NCBI GenBank assembly: GCA_037131955.1
Contig: JBAXQC010000026.1
Location: forward strand, 1-34,065
DNA: 34,065 bases
Source: CAIMMJ01 sp037131955
Lineage (GTDB): Bacteria > Bacteroidota > Bacteroidia > UBA4408
Direction of reading: 5' to 3'
How positions within the stretch are numbered: position 1 is the stretch's first letter; each line of letters opens with the position of its first letter. The notes beneath the pieces are model-generated. The model was not told the DNA's origin, searched no databases, and was given only the letters and a program-made list of their open reading frames with translations. A program made the translations under genes and the position numbers. Positions 1-7,733 of the stretch are shown piece by piece.

Positions 1-38
1 CACAAAGTTTCACAAAGAAATCACAAAGGTCCACAAAG
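1..38. repeat. four-copy CACAAAG repeat array
   Basis: The heptamer CACAAAG starts at 1, 11, 22 and 32, so copies recur every 10 to 11 bases, about one helical turn. Read on the minus strand it is a run of CTTTGTG units. It lies downstream of the asd stop codon and the array may continue left of the window. From memory, similar CTTTGTG runs occur between genes in many Bacteroidota genomes. Their function is unknown to me. Confidence 0.6.
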
Positions 39-61
39 GTTATATTAAGAAAATAATACTG

Positions 62-105
62 AGCTATTCAATTAAAATTACTTTTTTGTTTTTAGTGAAT
101 TAGCT
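62..105 (-). terminator. weak possible terminator after asd
   Basis: An imperfect inverted repeat, AGCTATTCA at 62-70 against TGAATTAGCT at 96-105, lies just past the asd stop codon. One arm has an extra base, the loop is about 25 bases and there is no clean U-run, so this is only a weak candidate for the end of the plsC-gatC-asd transcript. Confidence 0.2.
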
Positions 106-121
106 ATTTTTTAAAATTATT

Positions 122-1126
122 TTAGCTTAATGAAACCAATACTCTCTCAATCAACAATTCCATTATTTGCACTGCATTTGTGGCAGCACCTTTGCGAAGA
201 TTATCGGCAACAATCCATAAATTAAAAGTGTTTTTTTGTTCTAAATCTTCTCTAATTCTTCCTACAAAAACATGGTCTTTCCCTTTGGCATTTATCGGCA
301 TTGGATACAACAAGGTTTCAGGATGATCATAAACTTTTATGCCTGGTGTATTAACAATTGTTTCTCTAAATTGAGAAAGGCCAATAGATTCAAAAAATTC
401 TGCATTCACACTTTCAGAATGTCCGCCAACAACTGGCACTCTTACTGCGGTACAAGTAATTGAAATTTCTGGAGAATTAAATATTTTTTTAGTCTCGTTT
501 ATTACTTTAAGTTCTTCCTTCGTATATCCGTTATCCGTGAAAGAATCACATTGCGGAATGCAGTTTTTATCTATCTGATAAGGATAAACCATTTCTGCTT
601 CAATGCCTCTTCTTTCGTTTTCTAGTTGATGAACTGCTTTTGCTCCAGTGCCTGTAATAGATTGATAAGTAGAAACCACCAATCTTTTGAGTTTAAATTT
701 TTGATGCAATAAATTTAGAGCAACCACCAGTTGTATGGTTGAGCAGTTTGGATTTGCAATAATTTTAGTGTTATGTGATACTTCATTAGGATTGATTTCA
801 GGAACCACCAAAGGAATTTCGGGATGCATGCGCCAAGCAGAAGAGTTATCAATTACAAAACATCCAACCGCCGAAAATTTTGGTGCCCATTCTATAGAAA
901 CAGAACCGCCGGCAGAAAATAAGGCAACATTTGGCTTATTATCTACAGCAGCTTGCAGAGATAAAACCGGGAATTCTTTTCCATTTAGTATTACTTTTTT
1001 TCCAATTGATTTTTCTGAGGCAACTGGAAAAAAATCGAAGTCGGTGGATGGGAATCTTTCTTCCAATACTTTTATCATCTCACGGCCTACAAGCCCTGTT
1101 GCACCAACCAATGCAAGTTTTAGCAT
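122..1126 (-). CDS. asd: aspartate-semialdehyde dehydrogenase
   Basis: This enzyme reduces aspartyl phosphate to aspartate semialdehyde with NADPH, feeding lysine/diaminopimelate, threonine and methionine synthesis in the cytoplasm. The 334-residue length is normal for the family. The N-terminus carries the dinucleotide-binding GATGLVG (residues 8-14). The catalytic cysteine is C128 in NPNCST and the catalytic histidine is H236 in VVGGHSE. The gene is the last of a tight minus-strand run: its ATG lies one base after the gatC stop codon. No defect is visible. Confidence 0.96.
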   Translation of the reverse strand: MLKLALVGATGLVGREMIKVLEERFPSTDFDFFPVASEKSIGKKVILNGKEFPVLSLQAAVDNKPNVALFSAGGSVSIEWAPKFSAVGCFVIDNSSAWRMHPEIPLVVPEINPNEVSHNTKIIANPNCSTIQLVVALNLLHQKFKLKRLVVSTYQSITGTGAKAVHQLENERRGIEAEMVYPYQIDKNCIPQCDSFTDNGYTKEELKVINETKKIFNSPEISITCTAVRVPVVGGHSESVNAEFFESIGLSQFRETIVNTPGIKVYDHPETLLYPMPINAKGKDHVFVGRIREDLEQKNTFNLWIVADNLRKGAATNAVQIMELLIERVLVSLS

Positions 1127-1127
1127 A

Positions 1128-1427
1128 CTAACTTTTTTTATCTATAAATTTTGGTACTCTAAAATAATCTGAATCGTGGTCTGGAGCATTTTTAAGTGCT
1201 TCTTTGTGCCCCACTTGATTAGATATCTCATCTTCTCTCATTGCATTTACTTCATCGCTCATGTATATCAATGGCTCAATTCCGGTGGTATCAATTTCAT
1301 TAAGTTTTTCTATAAAACTAAGCATGTTGTTCATGTCGTTCATGATTTCATCTTTTGCTTCGTTTTCAAATTCTAGTCGTGCCAAGTGAGAAATTTTATC
1401 CACCAATTCTTTGTCTATTTTGGTCAT
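1128..1427 (-). CDS. gatC: Asp-tRNA(Asn)/Glu-tRNA(Gln) amidotransferase subunit C
   Basis: GatC is the small subunit that stabilises the GatA-GatB complex, which converts misacylated Glu-tRNA(Gln) or Asp-tRNA(Asn) to the correct form. The 99-residue length is typical. The N-terminal signature is present (VDKISHLARLEF, residues 9-20), followed by an acidic helix and the IEPLIYMSDEVNAMRED segment near residues 51-67 that is characteristic of the family. It sits between plsC (2-base gap) and asd (1-base gap), so the three are almost certainly co-transcribed. gatA and gatB are not in the window. Confidence 0.94.
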   Translation of the reverse strand: MTKIDKELVDKISHLARLEFENEAKDEIMNDMNNMLSFIEKLNEIDTTGIEPLIYMSDEVNAMREDEISNQVGHKEALKNAPDHDSDYFRVPKFIDKKS

Positions 1428-1429
1428 AC

Positions 1430-2191
1430 TTAATCTATTTTTTTATGGTAGTATTTTGAAAGTTCATTTGCAATTTCAAATCTAACTTTATTTTTTATTT
1501 CTTCCAAGGCAAATTCGCCTTTAAAATCGTTAGGATTTATTGGCTTGTGAATAACAATTCTTGCAAAGCCGGGGCTACCTTTTCCTTTGAGTAATGGAGC
1601 ATCTTCTAACAATTGCCAATTGTTGAGGAAAGTTATTGGAAGAATTTTTACGTTTTTATCAATTGCCATTCTAAAAGCCCCATTTTTAAAAGGTTTTAGC
1701 AAAGGTTTTTCTCTTGAGATTGTTCCTTCGGGGAAAATAATTATGCTTTTTCCATTATCAATCTCTTGCGATGCCTTTAAGAAAGCCCTGTGCGATGCTA
1801 TCTGGCTTTTTCTATCCACTAAAATATGAACATGCTTAAAAAAACGTTTAATTATAGGAGTAGAGCCCAACTCTTTTTTTCCCATAAACACAATTTTGTT
1901 TCCTAAAAAAATATGCAGCAACACAATGTCAAGGTATGAGGTATGGTTACAGCAGATGATATAGGGTTCGGAAATTTTAAAGTTTTTGTCTTTTTTTATT
2001 TTAAGTAGTATTCCCACGCCAAACATTACGGTATATGCCCAAATCCTTGTAGTTGCAATTGCTTGAGCAGAATACTTTTTATTGCCTAAAAAGAACCAAA
2101 AAAACGGAAACAGCAGTGCATACGAAACAAGAAAAAGCAGGATAAACCAAACTTTCCAAATAAGCATAAGTGGTGTAGAAAGTACTTTCAA
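1430..2191 (-). CDS. plsC: 1-acyl-sn-glycerol-3-phosphate acyltransferase
   Basis: PlsC transfers an acyl chain to lysophosphatidic acid to give phosphatidic acid at the inner membrane. The protein is 253 residues, with hydrophobic N-terminal segments (about residues 8-36 and 52-64) that anchor it. The acyltransferase HX4D motif is NHTSYLD with H83 and D88. The second hallmark, FPEGTIS, begins at F153, and GKKELGSTP (105-113) fits the block between them. It is the first gene of the plsC-gatC-asd run and diverges from rbfA. The closest minus-strand promoter-like string upstream is TATATTTA rather than TAnnTTTG, so the promoter is unassigned. Confidence 0.9.
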   Translation of the reverse strand: MKVLSTPLMLIWKVWFILLFLVSYALLFPFFWFFLGNKKYSAQAIATTRIWAYTVMFGVGILLKIKKDKNFKISEPYIICCNHTSYLDIVLLHIFLGNKIVFMGKKELGSTPIIKRFFKHVHILVDRKSQIASHRAFLKASQEIDNGKSIIIFPEGTISREKPLLKPFKNGAFRMAIDKNVKILPITFLNNWQLLEDAPLLKGKGSPGFARIVIHKPINPNDFKGEFALEEIKNKVRFEIANELSKYYHKKID

Positions 2192-2288
2192 TTTTGTGTT
2201 AAAGGGCTGTAAATATAGTAAAAGCTAGTTAATGGTGGTATTTGAGTTTATATTAGCTGAAACTAAATTAAATAAATTTTTAAAGTAT

Positions 2289-2296
2289 TATATTTG
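2289..2296 (+). promoter_or_regulatory. TAnnTTTG -7 element of rbfA
   Basis: TATATTTG matches the Bacteroidota -7 consensus TAnnTTTG exactly and ends only five bases before the rbfA ATG at 2302. Transcription from it would start at or next to the start codon, giving a leaderless or nearly leaderless mRNA. No good -33 TTG lies at the expected distance. Confidence 0.5.
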
Positions 2297-2301
2297 CCCC
2301 C

Positions 2302-2640
2302 ATGGATTCTACAAGACAACAGAAAGTTTCGCGGTTATTGCAAAAAGAACTTGCCAATGCCTTTCAAAGAGAACTTCAAACAATTATTGATAAATCTTTG
2401 GTAACCTTTACTGCGGTTAGAATTTCACCCGACTTATCCGTAGCAAAAATATACATCAGTATATTTCCTCCAGCAAAAAGAGAATCTGTTTTTGAATCAA
2501 TAAAAAACCAGAATAAAGAAATAAGACACTTAATAGCACAAAAATTAAAAAGTGATTTACGAATTATTCCCGAATTGATTTTTTACATTGACGATTCTTT
2601 AGACTACGCCGAAAAAATTGAAAATCTTTTAAAAAAATAA
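2302..2640 (+). CDS. rbfA: ribosome-binding factor A
   Basis: RbfA is a single KH-type domain that binds the immature 30S subunit and helps process the 5' end of 16S rRNA. The protein is 112 residues, the usual size. It shows the family pattern: an N-terminal helix (RQQKVSRLLQKELANAF), then VTFTAVRISPDLSVAKIYIS at about 34-53, and the closing PELIFYIDDSLDYAEKIENLL near 96-110. It starts with ATG five bases after a TAnnTTTG element. A methyltransferase gene begins six bases after its stop codon, so the two are likely in one transcript. Confidence 0.93.
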   Translation: MDSTRQQKVSRLLQKELANAFQRELQTIIDKSLVTFTAVRISPDLSVAKIYISIFPPAKRESVFESIKNQNKEIRHLIAQKLKSDLRIIPELIFYIDDSLDYAEKIENLLKK

Positions 2641-2646
2641 ACCTTC

Positions 2647-3453
2647 ATGCAATACGACCCTATTAAAAGGATTTTAGGGAATGCCTTTAATAAAAAACCA
2701 ATTTTAAGAAAACTATTCTATAATCTTTTGGATTTGTTGTTGCTAAGAGCTTGGCATATTCACAAAGAACTAAAAGTTTGGGCAAAAACAGCCACCAAAT
2801 CTCCAGTTATATTTGATGCAGGAATGGGCTTTGGGCAATATTCATACTTTATGTCGAGTATGTTTCCTACTTCAAAAATTGTAGCTGTAGATGTAAAAGA
2901 AGAACAAGTAGAAGACTGCACTCGTTTTTTTAACTCAATAGACAGAACAAATGTTGAATTTAGTGTGGATGACTTAACTAAGTTTAAAAAACACAATTTA
3001 TTTGATTTGGCACTTTCTGTAGATGTAATGGAACATATAGAGGAAGACGTGTTAGTGTTTAAAAATATTTGCGAAAGTTTAAAACCGGGTGGAATGTTAT
3101 TAATTTCTACACCTAGCGACCAAGGTGGATCTGATGTTCACGACTCAGGAGAATCTTCTTTTATTGAAGAACACGTTAGAGATGGATACAACATTAACGA
3201 AATAAGAGAAAAAATTCTTTCTGCTGGATTTTCAAAAGTAGAATGTAGGTACTCTTACGGATGGCCTGGAAAAATTTCGTGGAGAATTTCCATGAAATAT
3301 CCAATACTAATGCTGGGTGCTTCAAAAATATTTTTTGTGATTTTGCCTTTTTATTATTTGGTGTTTTTTCCAATTGCCTATATTTTAAATTGGCTAGATA
3401 CTGCAATTAATCATCCTACAGGCACTGGTTTAATTGTAAAAGCCTGGAAATAG
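2647..3453 (+). CDS. class I SAM-dependent methyltransferase
   Basis: The Rossmann-type methyltransferase core is clear: motif I DAGMGFGQ at residues 57-64, a following acidic strand (AVDVKEEQ), then SVDVMEHIEED and LKPGGMLLISTP. Substrate unknown. The C-terminal third has one long hydrophobic stretch (about residues 218-252), so the protein is probably tethered to the inner membrane. It sits between rbfA (6-base gap) and a LolC/LolE-like permease gene (9-base gap), all on the plus strand, so it is probably part of their transcript. The pairing with an envelope transporter hints at a lipid or quinone substrate, but that is inference. Confidence 0.8.
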   Translation: MQYDPIKRILGNAFNKKPILRKLFYNLLDLLLLRAWHIHKELKVWAKTATKSPVIFDAGMGFGQYSYFMSSMFPTSKIVAVDVKEEQVEDCTRFFNSIDRTNVEFSVDDLTKFKKHNLFDLALSVDVMEHIEEDVLVFKNICESLKPGGMLLISTPSDQGGSDVHDSGESSFIEEHVRDGYNINEIREKILSAGFSKVECRYSYGWPGKISWRISMKYPILMLGASKIFFVILPFYYLVFFPIAYILNWLDTAINHPTGTGLIVKAWK

Positions 3454-3462
3454 TTTGCACGT

Positions 3463-4665
3463 ATGAATGTTGCAAGTTTCATTTCTAAGAGGTATTTATT
3501 TTCTAAAGGAAACAGGCAAGCAATAAACATTATTTCGTGGATTTCTGTTGTTGCAATTGTTGCAAGTACAATGTCATTGGTTATAGTGCTTTCTGTTTTC
3601 AATGGTTTTCAATCTCTTATTGGAAACTTGTATTCTGATTTTGATTCCGATTTTTTAATACAGACAAAAACGGGAAGGTATTTTGAACCTCAAGCCGCTC
3701 AACTCAACAAAATAAAAAATGTAAATGGCATTGATTATTGCGGAGAAGTAATTGAAGAAAGTGCTTTGCTGAAATTTTCAGAAAAACAATTCTACGGAAC
3801 CATAAAAGGAATAAGCCAAGAACAACTTAATAAAACAAAAATTACATCTCATTTAATTTATAAAGGACAAAATTTAGAACGAGGAAATTTTAGTGAGGCA
3901 ATACTTGGACAAGGCATTGCCGCCACATTATCCGTAGAACCCGAAAACCCATTTCAAGCATTGGTGATGTACACACCCAATCAAAATTCTTCTTTAAATT
4001 CAAGACCTGAAGAATTGCTTAATACACGGCAAATAGGAATAGGCGGTGTATTTTCGTTGCAACAAGAATTTGATTCAAAGTATGTTTTGGTTCCATTGGA
4101 ACTTTCACGAGAAATTACGGGAAAAGAAAAAGAGGTAACTTCATTAGAAGTTTTTGTTTCTAACCATGCAGATGAGCAAAAAGTTCAAAAAGAACTGCAA
4201 GAGATTTTAGGTGATAAATTCACTGTTAAAAATAAATACCAGCAACATGAATTTGTTTTTAAAATTATGCAAGCCGAAAAGTGGGCAGTATTTTTTATAC
4301 TTTCTTTTATTATTGTTATTGCGGCATTTAACATTACAGGTTCTACAACCATGTTAATTATAGAAAAGCAAAAAGACATTCATATTTTTAAAAGTTTGGG
4401 GATGACTTTGCCTGCCATAAAAAACATTTTTGCATTTAACGGCTTTAGGATTACGTTAATTGGGAGCAGTATTGGTTTAATTTTAGGATTAGTGATATGC
4501 TTGGCACAAATAAAATTTGGCTTAATTAAGCTCAGCGGAAGCGAAAGTTTTATTATTAAATATTATCCGGTGCAAATTAATTTGCTTGATTTGATGGCTG
4601 TATTTTTTACTGTTGTTGTTATAGGCTGGATAAGTTCTAGAATTCCAATAAGGGGAATTAAATAA
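3463..4665 (+). CDS. FtsX/LolC/LolE-family ABC transporter permease
   Basis: The 400-residue protein has the MacB/LolCE topology: one N-terminal membrane helix (about 21-47, after a basic FISKRYLFSKGNRQAI start), a large periplasmic domain (about 48-270), then three C-terminal helices (about 272-295, 327-350, 374-393). LIIEKQKDIHIFKSLGMT after the second helix is the cytoplasmic coupling segment typical of LolC/LolE. In Bacteroidota such proteins are usually annotated as lipoprotein-releasing permease. No ATPase gene (lolD) is adjacent, so the partner must be elsewhere. Function assigned by family only. Confidence 0.8.
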   Translation: MNVASFISKRYLFSKGNRQAINIISWISVVAIVASTMSLVIVLSVFNGFQSLIGNLYSDFDSDFLIQTKTGRYFEPQAAQLNKIKNVNGIDYCGEVIEESALLKFSEKQFYGTIKGISQEQLNKTKITSHLIYKGQNLERGNFSEAILGQGIAATLSVEPENPFQALVMYTPNQNSSLNSRPEELLNTRQIGIGGVFSLQQEFDSKYVLVPLELSREITGKEKEVTSLEVFVSNHADEQKVQKELQEILGDKFTVKNKYQQHEFVFKIMQAEKWAVFFILSFIIVIAAFNITGSTTMLIIEKQKDIHIFKSLGMTLPAIKNIFAFNGFRITLIGSSIGLILGLVICLAQIKFGLIKLSGSESFIIKYYPVQINLLDLMAVFFTVVVIGWISSRIPIRGIK

Positions 4666-4685
4666 GGGCCCCCTTCTGAAAGAAG

Positions 4686-5351
4686 CTAAAAATATTTTTT
4701 TACAATTGGATGCTCGGGAAACAAAATTCGTGTTAGTGTACTCCAATATACATCTACGTGAAAAGAATACATGGGTGCCGTAAATCGTTCTTTAACAATA
4801 CTTCTATTTTTTATAGCAAATCTAAAACCTAAATCGGCTCCAACGCCAAGCCACCTTAGTATCTTATATTCACCTGTCATCATTGGCTCGTAGAGTACAA
4901 CTCTTGTTCTTGGAGTTTGGGTGTTTATGCCCAACTGATTTATGCGATAATAAGTGTTTCCTATTCCCACTTGAGGTAAAATGCTAAACTCCCAATGCCT
5001 TGTTTTGTAAAAATAATATTGTGTGTACATACAAAAATATTCTAACATCAGGTATTTGTATTGAGCATTGTTAAATCTATCAGAAACGTCTATTGGATTA
5101 GATCCAAAGCCCTTTCCGTTTCCCATGTAGCCAATGCCAAAAGAAAACTTTGGGCCAAACGAAATACCTGCTCTAACACCTACTGTTGCAGCTTTTCGTT
5201 GGGATATGATGGCATTGCTACCTCCAAATTTAAAATCAAGTCCTATTCGACCTTTCTCTAGTGCATTCTTTAAAGAATCCAACAATTGAGCTTTGCTAGC
5301 AAAACAATGAACAATAAAAATTAGAAAAAGACCAATTAAACGCTTTTTCAC
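4686..5351 (-). CDS. exported protein, possible small outer-membrane beta barrel
   Basis: The reading frame opens with GTG; no in-frame ATG lies between it and the gmd stop codon 18 bases upstream. GTG is supported because it begins a clean signal peptide (MKKRLIGLFLIFIVHCFASKAQ, cleavage likely after residue 20-22). The mature part has alternating glycine/aromatic patterns (FSFGIGYMGNGKGFG, WLGVGADLGFRFA) and ends in a hydrophobic/aromatic strand, as in small outer-membrane barrels. I do not recognise the family. It is probably co-transcribed with gmd. Confidence 0.65.
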   Translation of the reverse strand: MKKRLIGLFLIFIVHCFASKAQLLDSLKNALEKGRIGLDFKFGGSNAIISQRKAATVGVRAGISFGPKFSFGIGYMGNGKGFGSNPIDVSDRFNNAQYKYLMLEYFCMYTQYYFYKTRHWEFSILPQVGIGNTYYRINQLGINTQTPRTRVVLYEPMMTGEYKILRWLGVGADLGFRFAIKNRSIVKERFTAPMYSFHVDVYWSTLTRILFPEHPIVKKYF

Positions 5352-5369
5352 TAAAGATATAGTAGAAAC

Positions 5370-6458
5370 TTATTCGTGGAAATTTAGAACTTTATGACCA
5401 CCTTCCAGTAAATACTTATCACGTTTAAATAATTCCGTATCTGCGGCAACCATTTCTTTTACAAGTTCTTCAACAGTTATCTTGGGTTCCCAGCCTAATT
5501 TTGCTTTTGCTTTGGAGGCATCTCCAACCAGCAATTCTACTTCTGCCGGACGGAAATATCTTGGGTCTATTTCAACAACAATTTTTCCGTTAGCCTTGTT
5601 GGTAGCTTTTTCATCAACCCCTGTTCCATTCCATTCTATATCAATACCTGCTTCTTTAAATGCCATGTTTATAAAATCTCTAACGGATACTTTTTTGCCA
5701 GTAGCTAACACAAAATCATCAGGAGTTTCTTGCTGCATCATCAACCACATTCCTTCTACATAATCTCTTGCATGGCCCCAGTCTCTCTCAGAATCGATGT
5801 TTCCCATGTACATTTTTTCTTGCAAACCCAAAGATATTCTTGCAACTGCCCTAGTAACTTTTCTGGTTACAAATGTTTCGCCTCTTAGCGGACTTTCGTG
5901 GTTAAACAAAATTCCGTTGCAAGCAAACATTCCATAAGCTTCGCGGTAGTTTTTTGCAATCCAAAAGGCATACAATTTAGCTACTCCATATGGGCTTCTT
6001 GGGTAAAACGGAGTAGTTTCTTTTTGCGGAATTTCTTGCACCAAACCATACAACTCAGAGGTGGATGCTTGATAAAATTTAGTTTTCTTTTCTAGTTTTA
6101 AAATACGAATTGCCTCTAAAATTCTTAACGTTCCAATTCCATCGGCATTGGCTGTATATTCTGGCGTTTCAAAAGAAACTTTTACATGCGATTGTGCGGC
6201 AAGGTTGTATATTTCGTCGGGCTGAGTTTCCTGAATTAATCTAATTAAATTGGTTGAATCCGTTAAATCTCCATAGTGCAAAAAGAAATTTACTTTTTGT
6301 TCGTGGGTATCTTTGTATAGGTGGTCTATTCTATCGGTATTAAACAAAGAACTTCTTCTTTTTACACCGTGAACAATGTATCCCTTTTTTAAGAGAAATT
6401 CTGAAAGGTAAGCCCCATCTTGACCTGTAACCCCTGTAATTAATGCAACTTTAGCCAT
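5370..6458 (-). CDS. gmd: GDP-mannose 4,6-dehydratase
   Basis: Gmd converts GDP-mannose to GDP-4-keto-6-deoxymannose, the precursor of GDP-fucose, GDP-rhamnose and related sugars for surface polysaccharide. It is an extended short-chain dehydrogenase of 362 residues. The NADP-binding GxxGxxG is at 9-15 (GVTGQDG), the active-site T133 and E135 fall in ASTSELYG, and the catalytic pair is Y157/K161 in SPYGVAK. The HESPLRGETFVTRK block is diagnostic for Gmd. No fcl/wcaG gene, which would complete GDP-fucose, is adjacent. Its promoter appears to lie at 6478-6508. Confidence 0.95.
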   Translation of the reverse strand: MAKVALITGVTGQDGAYLSEFLLKKGYIVHGVKRRSSLFNTDRIDHLYKDTHEQKVNFFLHYGDLTDSTNLIRLIQETQPDEIYNLAAQSHVKVSFETPEYTANADGIGTLRILEAIRILKLEKKTKFYQASTSELYGLVQEIPQKETTPFYPRSPYGVAKLYAFWIAKNYREAYGMFACNGILFNHESPLRGETFVTRKVTRAVARISLGLQEKMYMGNIDSERDWGHARDYVEGMWLMMQQETPDDFVLATGKKVSVRDFINMAFKEAGIDIEWNGTGVDEKATNKANGKIVVEIDPRYFRPAEVELLVGDASKAKAKLGWEPKITVEELVKEMVAADTELFKRDKYLLEGGHKVLNFHE

Positions 6459-6477
6459 ATTTTATTTGTAAGGAGGG

Positions 6478-6508
6478 CAAAAATACAAAATATCACTAAG
6501 CTTTCCAA
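6478..6508 (-). promoter_or_regulatory. TTG / TAnnTTTG promoter of gmd
   Basis: On the minus strand TTG (6506-6508) is followed after 20 bases by TATTTTTG (6478-6485), matching the Bacteroidota -33/-7 pattern. The -7 element ends 19 bases before the gmd ATG. The -33 part overlaps the last codons of the upstream glycosyltransferase gene. Confidence 0.5.
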
Positions 6509-7605
6509 TTTGTATTTTTTTTAAACACACTTATTAATGCCAGAATTGGAATAAAAATTATTTGTAATACTTGAAATACAGCAAACCATTTTAATGGGAA
6601 TTTTAGCTCATATTTTTTTTCAGCATCCTTAAAAATTAAATATTCTAATATTGTTTTTATTAGATAAACAATGCAAAAAACTAACACTATCTTATAATTA
6701 AAGAATGAAAATATCAGTAATAATAAAAGAGAAAGATGAATTCCAAAAACTAACAACCCAAGCAATGTTGTTGAGCTCTTTAAATAGTATTTAGTTTTTG
6801 AAGCCCATCTAATTCTTTGCTCAACATATTCATTTAAATTTTCTTTTGCTTTGGTAAATGAAAACGAGTTGGAAGTATTTAAAAATTTTATAGCCTCTTT
6901 TCCATATTTGTGTATGAATGATTGCATTATAAACATGTCGTCGCCAGAAGCAATATCTATATTAGATTGATAAGGATTGGCCCCTAAAAAACTTTCTCTT
7001 TCTACTGTTAAATTTGCTCCACTACATAAAACAGGCTGAGCTTTTTGCAACAGATTTGCGCCAATTATTTGCATTGCGGCATAATCACATGCTTGAAAAT
7101 CTTGAAAAAAATTTGATGATTTCATGAACACTGCACCCACCAAAAGTTTGGGTTGAAAAGTTTCGCAAAAAGCTGCAATAGCTAACAACCAATTTTTTGA
7201 ATGAATACTGTCTGCATCGGTTAATACCACATATTTTGTTTGTGCAATAAGCATTGCAGTATTTATTGCTTGTTTCTTTCCTTGTCCGTGATTTTTTATT
7301 AAAGTAATTTTTAGCAGGGGATATAGTGCTTTGGTTTTTTCTATTTCCTCTAAAGAATTGTCGGTAGAGCAATCGTCAACAATAAATATTTGAACTAAGT
7401 TTGATGGGAAATTTTGTTCAGCAAATGACTTAAATAAACTACTTATGTTTTTTGCCTCATTTTTTATGGGTACAATTACGGATATGTTATTCTTAGGAGC
7501 AAAACCAGTGTTAGCTAAAAGATTGATTTTTGTATTACTAGTTTTTATTTGTACTAAAAAGAATATGTAAAAAACAAAAAAAACTACAATAAATGAAACA
7601 AACAT
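6496..7605 (-). CDS. membrane-bound family 2 glycosyltransferase
   Basis: A GT-A glycosyltransferase, probably processive or lipid-linked. From the ATG at 7605 it has 369 residues: an N-terminal membrane helix (1-19), then the GT2 domain with VPIKNEAKN (45-53), VDDCSTDN (76-83), the metal-binding DAD (130-132), SGDDMF (220-225) and QRIRW (263-267), and three C-terminal helices. The QxxRW-type motif is shared with cellulose/hyaluronan-synthase-like enzymes. The frame also allows an earlier TTG at 7629, but a TATTTTTG promoter element covers it, so ATG is preferred. Substrate unknown; gmd next to it suggests surface polysaccharide or glycolipid synthesis. Confidence 0.85.
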   Translation of the reverse strand: MFVSFIVVFFVFYIFFLVQIKTSNTKINLLANTGFAPKNNISVIVPIKNEAKNISSLFKSFAEQNFPSNLVQIFIVDDCSTDNSLEEIEKTKALYPLLKITLIKNHGQGKKQAINTAMLIAQTKYVVLTDADSIHSKNWLLAIAAFCETFQPKLLVGAVFMKSSNFFQDFQACDYAAMQIIGANLLQKAQPVLCSGANLTVERESFLGANPYQSNIDIASGDDMFIMQSFIHKYGKEAIKFLNTSNSFSFTKAKENLNEYVEQRIRWASKTKYYLKSSTTLLGLLVFGIHLSLLLLLIFSFFNYKIVLVFCIVYLIKTILEYLIFKDAEKKYELKFPLKWFAVFQVLQIIFIPILALISVFKKNTNWKA

Positions 7606-7626
7606 TGGAATTAAAACTTTCTGGAG

Positions 7627-7634
7627 CAAAAATA
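7627..7634 (-). promoter_or_regulatory. TAnnTTTG -7 element of the glycosyltransferase
   Basis: TATTTTTG on the minus strand ends 21 bases before the ATG at 7605. It covers the alternative TTG start at 7627-7629, which argues against that start. I see no clear -33 TTG. Confidence 0.4.
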
Positions 7635-7670
7635 TCTTTATTTACTGAAAGACATTGTAGAAAATAAAAA

Positions 7671-7700
7671 TTTGTATTTCACAAAACTTGATTACTTTTA
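7671..7700 (+). promoter_or_regulatory. likely promoter of the lysyl oxidase-like gene
   Basis: TTTG (7671-7674) and TACTTTTA (7693-7700) are 18 bases apart; the second is one base off TAnnTTTG. The start of transcription would fall near 7707, giving a leader of about 27 bases before the ATG at 7734 and excluding the upstream in-frame ATG at 7704. Confidence 0.4.
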
Positions 7701-7733
7701 TAATTGAATAAACTATTATTTAATTTTAACCTT

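Noticed and set aside
1..38. CRISPR-like array
   Set aside because: Repeat units are seven bases with three- to four-base spacers, far too short for a CRISPR array.
735..1172. 145-codon plus-strand frame opposite asd
   Set aside because: It lies entirely antisense to asd and the start of gatC, both confidently identified, and its translation has no recognisable domain; a shadow frame.
4674..4686. CTTCT-GAA-AGAAG hairpin as a terminator between the permease and the minus-strand gene
   Set aside because: A five-base stem with only a weak T run after several other bases; too little to call.
6471..6476. AGGAGG as a Shine-Dalgarno for gmd
   Set aside because: The motif is on the plus strand; gmd is transcribed from the minus strand, where it reads CCTCCT.
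7704..7733. upstream ATG as the start of the lysyl oxidase-like gene
   Set aside because: It would add ten residues before the signal peptide and lies just before the inferred transcript start.
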